Source: J061 sp003695725 [NCBI: Candidatus Schekmanbacteria bacterium]
GTDB taxonomy: Bacteria > Schekmanbacteria > GWA2-38-11
NCBI GenBank assembly: GCA_003695725.1
Contig: RFHX01000312.1
Span: forward strand, 1-5,332
Length of the DNA stretch: 5,332 nucleotides
Direction of reading: 5' to 3'
Shown: positions 1 to 5,332 of the stretch, in pieces
Numbering within the stretch: position 1 is the stretch's first letter
How the letters are laid out: each line of letters begins with the position of its first letter
Program-made: the position numbers and the translations under genes
Notes under the pieces: generated by a model
The model's database searches: none
Seen by the model: only the letters and a program-made list of their open reading frames with translations
What the model was told of the DNA's origin: nothing

Positions 1-11
1 CAGAAAAAAAG

Positions 12-623
12 ATGAAACACTATAAGAAGAAAATAATATTAGTCTGCTCTTTCATACTAATCATACTTTTAGAGACCTTTATCCTTGCAAAAAATCCATC
101 ATTTGATGATGCTCTAAAATACAAAAAGAGAGGCGATTGGGAAAATGCTACAAGAACATTTTTGGCATTATTACAAAAAAACAAAAACTGTGCAGATTGT
201 TTCTTTCATCTCGGCGAAATCGAAGAAAACAAAGCCGATTATGAGAAAGCGGCTTTCTATTATGAAAATGCCGCCAAAATAAATCCATTCTTTTATGCAC
301 GACTTGGATATTGCTACCAAACACTATCAAAATGGAATAACTCCATAGAATCATTCAATAAATATCTAAAAACCTATCCTAATGACATAAAAATTATGGC
401 GGCATTAGGTATTTCATTGCGAAAAGCAGGAAGAATTAAGGAAGCAGAAAAAATCTTCAAAGAAATCCTTGAAATAAAACCACAAAATCTAACTTCTATC
501 TTTAACCTTTATATTATTTATTCGAAGGCAGGAAATTCCAAAATGAAGGAATTCTACTATAAAAAATATAAAACTGTCTCGAATTTAGTTGACTCTCAAA
601 AAGTCATAGATAATGAAAACTGA
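12..623 (+). CDS. TPR-repeat protein with N-terminal membrane anchor or signal peptide
   Basis: A 203-aa protein that probably acts outside the cytoplasmic membrane as a protein-protein interaction scaffold; its partner is unknown. It starts with a basic stretch (MKHYKKK) and a hydrophobic segment at about residues 8-26 ending in ILA, which could be a cleaved signal peptide or an uncleaved anchor. The rest is helical TPR repeats: about 31-58, 61-92, 93-124, 125-158 and a degenerate fifth at 160-187. Repeats 2 to 4 carry the usual small and aromatic positions, for example LGEIEENKADYEKAAFYYENA and LGISLRKAGRIKEAEKIF-like helices, and each ends near a Pro (INP, TYPN, IKPQN). The reading frame stays open to the left edge of the window, so a further upstream start cannot be excluded, but the signal-like N-terminus fits the ATG at 12. 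Only a weak purine-rich ribosome binding site (AGAAAAAAAG) precedes it. It overlaps the next gene by 11 bases, suggesting one operon. The TPR call is firm; the role is not known. Confidence 0.85.
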   Translation: MKHYKKKIILVCSFILIILLETFILAKNPSFDDALKYKKRGDWENATRTFLALLQKNKNCADCFFHLGEIEENKADYEKAAFYYENAAKINPFFYARLGYCYQTLSKWNNSIESFNKYLKTYPNDIKIMAALGISLRKAGRIKEAEKIFKEILEIKPQNLTSIFNLYIIYSKAGNSKMKEFYYKKYKTVSNLVDSQKVIDNEN

Positions 624-1029
624 AGACAAAAAACAGAGTGTAATTCTTCTTTGGGGACCTGTCATTCTTTGGTATAGCATTATGTTTTATCTCTCGCATC
701 AACCTAATCTCAATTCAGGTTTGGCATATGATTTTCTCTTGAGAAAATGTGCTCATATATTTGAATTTGCTGTTTTGAGCTTACTTATTTTCAACGCCAT
801 ATGGAAGAGCAATTACTTCAAAGAAAAGAAAGACCTCCGCTTGAGCTATTCAATAATGACAGTTTTTATTGTTTCTCTATCTTTGGCAGCCAGTGATGAA
901 ATACATCAGTCATTTGTGAGAGGAAGACATGGCACTTATACAGATGTGATGATAGATTCAATAGGAATTATGCTTAGCTGTTTAGTCTTAAAAATGCGTC
1001 ATCTTAAATCTTTCAATAAGATTTCTTAG
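613..1029 (+). CDS. VanZ-like family integral membrane protein
   Basis: A 138-aa membrane protein of the VanZ-like family, whose founder gives low-level teicoplanin resistance in enterococci; the biochemical function of most members is unknown. Four hydrophobic segments are visible, at about residues 10-27, 42-62, 78-94 and 112-127. The family signatures are present: KCAHIFEFAVLSLLIF at 45-60 (the K-x-x-H-x-x-E-F pattern) and SDEIHQSFVRGRHGTYTDV at 94-112 followed by DSIG (DE.HQ, an Arg-rich loop and D...D..G). The length is normal for a short family member. The ATG lies inside the end of the TPR gene (ATG at 613, TGA of the upstream gene at 621-623). No clear Shine-Dalgarno sequence is seen, so translation is probably coupled to the TPR gene. 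The stop codon overlaps that of the convergent SDR-like gene. Antibiotic resistance should not be inferred. VanZ-like and TPR genes are often found in envelope or exopolysaccharide loci, but nothing else of such a locus is in view. Confidence 0.9.
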   Translation: MKTEDKKQSVILLWGPVILWYSIMFYLSHQPNLNSGLAYDFLLRKCAHIFEFAVLSLLIFNAIWKSNYFKEKKDLRLSYSIMTVFIVSLSLAASDEIHQSFVRGRHGTYTDVMIDSIGIMLSCLVLKMRHLKSFNKIS

Positions 1030-1901
1030 ACTTTTGACCAATCAAAGTTTCGTATGTAATCTTTAAGCGAAGTAAACTCTATTTGGAATGCTTCTTTGAT
1101 TTCACTAATATCGCAAACACTGTCTGTTTCAAGACGCACTAAAAAATCTTTTGAAATCAACTTATTGAATGTAATTGTTGCTAAAAACTTCATTAACCAC
1201 ATTGGGATATGTCTTATCTTAATCTCCTTATTAAAAAACATTGCATAAAACTCAATCAGCTCATTCAATGTTATGACTTCCGGCCCTCCCACAGGAAATA
1301 CTTTATTGTATGCCGCAGGAGTTTGATGAGCTTTTACGAGGCAGTAAGCCAATTCATCAATATTAATTGGCTGTATCTTCATATTGCCGTCGCCGATTAT
1401 TGTAAAAGTATCTTCTTCCTTACATTTTTTGCCAAAATAATAGATAAAATCTGTAAAAAAACCGGATGGCCTAAAAATCGTATATTTTATAGGGCTTTTT
1501 CTAAGCTCTTCTTCCATAAGCCATTTTGCCCTGTGCACTTTTCGAGGAGCATCTTTTGCTGTTTGCAGAGCACTGACATAACTAAAATGTTCAACACCTT
1601 CTTTTATCGATGCATCGAGAAGATTCTTATTGGCTCCATAATCAACATCCATATATGTAAGTTCTGGAGTCTCTTTCTGAAGTCCAACTACACTTATAAC
1701 AGCTTTTACGCCTTTTAACGGCTCATCAAGTCCTTCCCCCTTTGCCAAATCAATAGCAAATGTTTCCACTCCCTCCTGTTTATATGCTTCCAACTTGTCC
1801 GATTTGATATCAATACATCTAAAATCAGTACCATATTCTTTTCTTAAAACCCTATACACAGCACTTCCAAGCTGGCCTGCTGCACCTGCTAATAGAATCA
1901 T
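1026..1901 (-). CDS. NAD(P)-binding atypical SDR, NmrA-like / NDUFA9-like family
   Basis: A 291-aa Rossmann-fold protein, counted from the preferred start. The dinucleotide-binding loop GAAGQLGS is at residues 6-13 (G6, G9, G12), directly after the first beta strand. Asp31 ends strand 2 (RCIDIK), which in this fold tends to favour NAD(H) over NADP(H). Strand 4 is VKAVISVVG at 65-73 and strand 5 is HFSYVSAL at 105-112. The classical YxxxK catalytic pair is absent; the family-typical segment HRAKWLMEEELR at 123-134, followed by YTIFRPSGFF at 140-149, takes its place. Proteins of this group include NmrA-like regulators, the 39-kDa complex I subunit and BciA-type divinyl chlorophyllide 8-vinyl reductases, so automatic names are unreliable. 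It is last in the AOR gene cluster, just behind the FrhB-type gene. An upstream in-frame ATG at 1919 would add MRGGRQ, but those codons are the Shine-Dalgarno region itself. The substrate is unknown; it could be a reductase or a cofactor-binding assembly factor. Confidence 0.85.
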   Translation of the reverse strand: MILLAGAAGQLGSAVYRVLRKEYGTDFRCIDIKSDKLEAYKQEGVETFAIDLAKGEGLDEPLKGVKAVISVVGLQKETPELTYMDVDYGANKNLLDASIKEGVEHFSYVSALQTAKDAPRKVHRAKWLMEEELRKSPIKYTIFRPSGFFTDFIYYFGKKCKEEDTFTIIGDGNMKIQPINIDELAYCLVKAHQTPAAYNKVFPVGGPEVITLNELIEFYAMFFNKEIKIRHIPMWLMKFLATITFNKLISKDFLVRLETDSVCDISEIKEAFQIEFTSLKDYIRNFDWSKV

Positions 1902-1916
1902 TTGCCTCCCTCCCCT
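1902..1916 (-). promoter_or_regulatory. Strong ribosome binding site that decides the SDR start
   Basis: Read on the minus strand, the bases between the two candidate ATGs contain AGGGGAGGGAGG. This holds two overlapping GGAGG cores, 7 and 3 bases before the ATG at 1901. The 7-base spacing is near optimal. The codons spell MRGGRQ if translation begins at 1919, a sequence that does not look like a natural start of a Rossmann fold, whereas MILLAGAAGQLG does. A weaker AGGA (1930-1927) sits 7 bases before the ATG at 1919, so some initiation there is possible. Confidence 0.7.
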
Positions 1917-1919
1917 CAT

Positions 1920-3173
1920 TTATTTGTCCTGAAAAAGTGGATTAAATATTCCTCTCTTCTCTCTTTCAGACTTAACAATCTTATAGAAGGCATCCCTCTT
2001 AACTGCTTGAATAAGGCGAATTCTGTTTACACCTTTTATTGAACTCTCCTTTCCCTGTTCGAGCATCATTTGTCCTGAAGGTGGAGCAGATTCAAATTCG
2101 CCAGTGTCAAGGTATCTGCCATATCCAATAGAATCAACCTCAAAAACATTGGCTTCGAGAAGCGCCTCTAATAATTCACTTTTCCCCATATCGACATTCT
2201 TGACCTTTATCAGTCCCTCTTTTTCCATTTCTGAAATTATTGTATCAGTTTCTTCACTTCTTGTAATGATATCGTTCCATCCCCACTCTTCACTCATACA
2301 CTTTCCAAATGTTATATCAGCAAGTTTTGCAGAATATGAAGGATAACAACATAGACATCCAATATTTGCTACAGAGAAATCACCCATTTTGCCAAAATCA
2401 TCGATTTCACTGCCATCTTTTAATCGCGCAACAGATTTTCCTTTCCAATTATAAAATTTGCTCAACTCTTCCTCCTGCCTATTAACTTTTGCAAGAAGCT
2501 CATCGACTCCATTTTTCCTGAACGAGAAAAAACAATTCAACCCTATTACATATTTAATGTTCTCAGTCAGCCTTTTGCATATCTCTTTAGATTTATCTCC
2601 ATATTCTGCAAGCCACATTGCTTTCCTTATTCCTTGAATATGGCAGGGTACGCCAACAATGGCTGACTTATCGCCATCTGCAGGAAGTTTTGCCAATATG
2701 GGATTTACACAAGGTTTCGTATCTGCACAGGATATGATTTCATCTCGAGTTTTGGCATTGAAAGGAATCGGATGACCACAAAACTGATTCTTGGGATGTT
2801 CACAACTTGTAAGCAATGCATTGTCGATTTCACCTTTTCCCAAAAGATAACATAAAAGAGTTGTCGTTACTCCTCCGCTGTAAGCCCTATCAAGTATTTC
2901 CTCGTCCGTAGAGCGGCCAAGCAATATTCGACAAAAAGGACCCAAAAGCTCTTCTTCATTATGAGGCTTATTTTGTTTTTTCACAAAATCCTTTATGGAT
3001 GAGAAACAAAACTCATTTCTAGGACAAACCTCGAGGCAAATACCGCAAGATGTGCAATTCTCGTTAACTTGTGGTTGGCAAGAATCGTCTAACTCTATTG
3101 CGCCCTCAGGACAGGCAGCAACACATAAGCCACAGCGCGAACAAGCTTCGCTTTCAACAATTTTGGCAATCAT
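1920..3173 (-). CDS. 2[4Fe-4S] ferredoxin domain fused to FrhB/FdhB-type F420/flavin oxidoreductase
   Basis: A 417-aa cytoplasmic electron-transfer protein. Residues 1-55 form a bacterial-type ferredoxin with two CxxCxxCxxxCP motifs (C11, C14, C17, C21 and C40, C43, C46, C50). Residues from about 80 match the coenzyme F420 hydrogenase/dehydrogenase beta-subunit family: AYSGGVTTTLLCYLLGKGEID at 97-117 is split by no gap and is the N-domain signature, VGVPCHIQGIRK at 173-184 holds the conserved Cys177, GLNCFFSF at 211-218 holds Cys214, and CLCC at 273-276 followed by LADITFG at 284-290 is the C-domain Cys cluster. Family members bind FAD and one or more Fe-S clusters and pass electrons between F420, ferredoxin, NAD(P) or quinone-linked complexes. 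It lies between moaD-like and SDR genes in the AOR cluster, so it is a good candidate electron partner of AOR (inference). No clear Shine-Dalgarno sequence precedes the ATG, and no other start codon lies upstream before an in-frame stop. Real F420 use cannot be told from the sequence; bacteria without F420 also carry this family. Confidence 0.88.
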   Translation of the reverse strand: MIAKIVESEACSRCGLCVAACPEGAIELDDSCQPQVNENCTSCGICLEVCPRNEFCFSSIKDFVKKQNKPHNEEELLGPFCRILLGRSTDEEILDRAYSGGVTTTLLCYLLGKGEIDNALLTSCEHPKNQFCGHPIPFNAKTRDEIISCADTKPCVNPILAKLPADGDKSAIVGVPCHIQGIRKAMWLAEYGDKSKEICKRLTENIKYVIGLNCFFSFRKNGVDELLAKVNRQEEELSKFYNWKGKSVARLKDGSEIDDFGKMGDFSVANIGCLCCYPSYSAKLADITFGKCMSEEWGWNDIITRSEETDTIISEMEKEGLIKVKNVDMGKSELLEALLEANVFEVDSIGYGRYLDTGEFESAPPSGQMMLEQGKESSIKGVNRIRLIQAVKRDAFYKIVKSEREKRGIFNPLFQDK

Positions 3174-3238
3174 TATTTTCTGCCGAAAGATGTTTATTGC
3201 CTGATTTTTTAATCAAAATCCCAAAGGGGAAAACTTAA
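3174..3238 (-). other. AT-rich intergenic gap between the MoaD-like and FrhB-like genes
   Basis: This 65-base gap is the longest in the minus-strand cluster. It holds two small inverted repeats: TCCC/GGGA (3219-3222 with 3227-3230) and TGATT/AATCA around four Ts (3202-3206 with 3211-3215). Both stems are only 4-5 bp, so neither is a convincing terminator. No good promoter pair was found. It is best read as a spacer in an operon; an RNA processing or attenuation role is possible but unsupported. Confidence 0.3.
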
Positions 3239-3472
3239 TCAACCTCCTTCAACGGGAGTCATAATCACCACTTCAGCACCATCTTCAATAACCGTGTCAT
3301 TCTGGCTATGTCTGCCATTGATTATCACTATTTTGCGCTCTTCCTCCGGAATATTGAGATACTCGAATAAATCTCCAACAGTTGAACCATTATTCAATTC
3401 AATCGTAAATTTCTTTTTCCCTTCCGGTGCATATTTTATTAGATTTGCAAATAACTCTACCCTTATTTTCAT
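3239..3472 (-). CDS. MoaD/ThiS-family ubiquitin-like sulfur carrier protein
   Basis: A 77-aa beta-grasp protein. The N-terminus MKIRVELFANLIKYAP is the usual first strand and helix start of MoaD, KFTIELNNGSTVGDLFEYL at 21-39 is the second strand plus helix, IVIINGRHS at 48-56 holds the conserved ING, and DGAEVVIMTPVEGG at 64-77 is the end. The C-terminal Gly76-Gly77 is intact; in this family it is adenylated by a MoeB-type enzyme and converted to a thiocarboxylate that gives sulfur to molybdopterin or tungstopterin dithiolene formation. The gene sits 19 bases behind the AOR gene, which points to cofactor supply for AOR rather than thiamine synthesis. No MoaE or MoeB gene is in the window, so these must be encoded elsewhere. 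The length is normal. The ribosome binding site is weak: the nearest purine tract (GGG) is 14 bases upstream, so coupling to AOR translation is likely. ThiS-like function remains possible. Confidence 0.88.
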   Translation of the reverse strand: MKIRVELFANLIKYAPEGKKKFTIELNNGSTVGDLFEYLNIPEEERKIVIINGRHSQNDTVIEDGAEVVIMTPVEGG

Positions 3473-3491
3473 ATTTTTTCAAAAAACCCTA

Positions 3492-5327
3492 TTAGTTGTC
3501 TTTCAATCCTAATTCTTTCAGTTTTTCATCTGTGGGAATGCCATTCTCATCCCAACCGCGAAGTTTATAATATTCATCCAACATCTCATCAAGATGGACA
3601 ACCAATCCTTTCGCCGGACCTTCGGGCATCGGATTCTTCGTAAGTCTCTCTGGCAAAGAATCATCTTTTCTTGAAAAACCTGCATTCACCATAAACAATC
3701 TCTCTGCATTAAAAATTCTCTCTCCTGCCTTTTGTACTTCATCAACAGTATATCCTGCGCCTGTTACAGCATTCAGTATTTTGCAAAAACCTTCAGGTAC
3801 GACTTCGAGTTCAGGCGTTACATAATAACGGATTGCAAAAAAGTAGCATACGCCTGTTGAATCAGTAATAGCAGACATCTCCTGATGAATCTTGACCAAG
3901 CGGGGTTTTGTTTTCCAATCCTGTGGGTCAACCAATGTGGGAACGCCAAATACTTCGAAATAGGCAGTTTGAGCCCGCATATGGGAACCCCCAATTGGGG
4001 AAGTTGCATAGGCAAGTGCCAATCCTTGAATACCCTGAGGATGGTAACCGGCTAAATCCTGTTTTTTAGATACCATAGCAAGCTCAGGATGACCATATTG
4101 TTCAGCCATTCTGTAACTGCCCTCTGCCAAGATGTCGCCAAAACCCTCTCTATAACCGGTTTTTTCTGTAAATTCGACAATCGCTTTTGCATCCCCCCAG
4201 CGTAAAGGTTTGCCAATATCCTCCTCTGAGACATAACCTCTTTCATAAAGCTCCATTGCACAGGCAATTGCAGAACCCATAGAGATAGTATCCATCCCAA
4301 GGTCATTACAGATATAATTTGCTTTAAGGACTGCTGCAAGATTGTCGTTCATACAATCAGGCCCAAAAGCATAGATTGTTTCATACTCGGGTCCCTCTCC
4401 TTCACCCTCAAAACCCGGGTCTGTAACCTTTGTTCCTCTTCCACAGCCGATCGGACAATCTGCGCAAAATTTTGGTTTTTGAAGATACTTTTTAACCATT
4501 GTTTCAGCACAAACCTTTTCCCAATTGTCAAATTGACCAAATTGAAAATTCTTTGTAGGAAGAATTCCTATTTTCTGATTCGATCCTACTGCATATGAAG
4601 TGCCATACTGTCTAAGGATAGGTGTGGTGCCCTTGTTAGCTTCTCTAAATTTGTTGATTGATTCCGTCTTGAGTTTTTTGAATTCCTCTTCATCATATAT
4701 TGGAACAGGAGAAGTGCCTCTAACAACTATAGCTTTCAGGTTTTTCGATCCCATAACAGCGCCAACACCAGAACGAGCGGCAGAACGGTCTTTATCATTG
4801 ATAACAGCCGCAAATCGCACTAATCTTTCGCCTGCAGGACCGATACAGGCAACCTTTGCATTAGGATCTGTTTCCTTATATAAGATTTCTGTAGTTTCAC
4901 TAACTCTTTTGCCCCATAAATGCTCTGCAGACCGAAGTTCACACTTCCCATTATCAACCCAAAGATATACCGGCTTTTCAGATTTCCCTGTAAATATAAA
5001 AGCATCGTATCCTGATAGTTTCATCTCTTTTGGAAATTTTCCGCCTGAATTTGAGCAAGTAATTGAACCTGTAAGAGGCGACTTAGTCATTATCATATAG
5101 CGGCTGCCAGTAGGAATTCTCGTCCCGGTAAGGGGACCCACAGCCATTATCATTATATTTTCAGGTGCATAGGGATCTGTTTTTGGATCTAACTCCTTGT
5201 TTAGATAATAAATTCCCAATCCTCTCCCTCCTAAATAATCCCTTGCCACCTTTGGATCGAGCTCTTCTTCTTTTATTTCATTCGTTGATAGATTAACTCT
5301 TAAAACTTTGCCTCTCCATCCATACAT
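3492..5327 (-). CDS. Tungsten-containing aldehyde:ferredoxin oxidoreductase (AOR family)
   Basis: A 611-aa cytoplasmic enzyme that by family oxidises aldehydes to carboxylic acids (or runs in reverse), passing electrons through one [4Fe-4S] cluster, normally to ferredoxin. The length is close to that of the Pyrococcus furiosus enzyme (about 605 aa). The N-terminus MYGWRGKVLRVNLST and the YLGGRGLG (31-38) and GPLTGTRIPTGSR (64-76) segments are typical of the AOR N domain. Asn93 lies in SNSGGKF and Ala183 in RSAARSG, where the known structure binds the bis-pterin. CADCPIGC gives cluster ligands C288, C291 and C295, and DSTGVC gives the fourth, C494, next to a pterin-binding DxxG motif; the other is near NDLGMD (341-346). 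E314 (GPEYET) and H449 (GGSHM) match the active-site Glu and His. It is the first gene of the cluster seen here. The ATG is preceded by GGAAA at the window edge, so any upstream gene and promoter are out of view. W versus Mo and the substrate are not decidable; related families such as FOR and BamB are alternatives. Confidence 0.95.
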   Translation of the reverse strand: MYGWRGKVLRVNLSTNEIKEEELDPKVARDYLGGRGLGIYYLNKELDPKTDPYAPENIMIMAVGPLTGTRIPTGSRYMIMTKSPLTGSITCSNSGGKFPKEMKLSGYDAFIFTGKSEKPVYLWVDNGKCELRSAEHLWGKRVSETTEILYKETDPNAKVACIGPAGERLVRFAAVINDKDRSAARSGVGAVMGSKNLKAIVVRGTSPVPIYDEEEFKKLKTESINKFREANKGTTPILRQYGTSYAVGSNQKIGILPTKNFQFGQFDNWEKVCAETMVKKYLQKPKFCADCPIGCGRGTKVTDPGFEGEGEGPEYETIYAFGPDCMNDNLAAVLKANYICNDLGMDTISMGSAIACAMELYERGYVSEEDIGKPLRWGDAKAIVEFTEKTGYREGFGDILAEGSYRMAEQYGHPELAMVSKKQDLAGYHPQGIQGLALAYATSPIGGSHMRAQTAYFEVFGVPTLVDPQDWKTKPRLVKIHQEMSAITDSTGVCYFFAIRYYVTPELEVVPEGFCKILNAVTGAGYTVDEVQKAGERIFNAERLFMVNAGFSRKDDSLPERLTKNPMPEGPAKGLVVHLDEMLDEYYKLRGWDENGIPTDEKLKELGLKDN

Positions 5328-5332
5328 TTTCC

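Noticed and set aside
1006-1024. A possible terminator hairpin AAATCTT-TCAAT-AAGATTT
   Set aside because: The stem has one G-C pair and no U-tract follows on either strand, so it is too weak to call.
613-1029. Glycopeptide resistance gene vanZ
   Set aside because: Only family membership is supported. No van cluster genes are present, and most VanZ-like proteins are not resistance determinants.
1209-1718. A 169-codon open frame on the plus strand opposite the SDR gene
   Set aside because: It is antisense to a well-supported Rossmann-fold gene, is Cys/Phe/Ile-rich without recognisable motifs, and has no suitable ribosome binding site.
3202-3230. A possible terminator or promoter in the gap before the FrhB-like gene
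   Set aside because: The stems are only 4-5 bp, and a TTGATT -35-like hexamer is followed at 17 bases by ACATCT, a poor -10.
3242-3249. A near-perfect Shine-Dalgarno sequence (AAGGAGGT) on the minus strand at the end of the MoaD-like gene
   Set aside because: It is explained by the Glu-Gly-Gly codons of the C-terminus. No ATG or GTG lies at a workable distance, and the next gene starts about 70 bases further on.
4600-5100. A 166-codon open frame on the plus strand opposite the AOR gene
   Set aside because: It is antisense to strongly conserved AOR segments, and its Ser/Leu/Pro-rich product is typical of a shadow frame.

Overview
The window reads as a compact, AT-rich bacterial chromosome segment from a probable anaerobe. 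It holds six genes in two convergent groups. A tungsten-type aldehyde:ferredoxin oxidoreductase (AOR) and an FrhB-family iron-sulfur flavoprotein point to anaerobic metabolism. The VanZ-like protein and a strong GGAGG ribosome binding site in front of one gene favour a bacterium over an archaeon. I cannot name the lineage from the sequence.

Plus strand, bases 12-1029: a membrane-anchored or exported TPR protein overlaps a VanZ-family membrane protein by 11 bases. The pair looks like the tail of an operon that enters from the left, perhaps one with a cell-envelope role. The function of both proteins is unknown.

Minus strand, bases 5327 down to 1026: four genes lie head to tail. They encode an apparently full-length AOR (611 aa), a small MoaD/ThiS-type sulfur carrier ending in Gly-Gly, a 417-aa protein with an N-terminal 2[4Fe-4S] ferredoxin domain fused to an FrhB/FdhB-type flavin domain, and an NmrA-like atypical short-chain dehydrogenase (SDR) fold protein. 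Gaps are 19, 65 and 0-18 bases, so co-transcription is likely.

A coherent reading, which is inference, is an aldehyde-oxidation module. MoaD would supply sulfur for the dithiolene of the tungsto- or molybdopterin. AOR would oxidise an unidentified aldehyde (or reduce the acid). The ferredoxin-FrhB fusion would carry electrons between the AOR [4Fe-4S] cluster and a flavin, F420, ferredoxin or NAD partner. The SDR could act on a related carbonyl substrate. Each family is known. The possible novelty is the use of a fused ferredoxin-FrhB protein as a dedicated AOR partner. No RNA gene, CRISPR array, insertion sequence or convincing terminator was seen.
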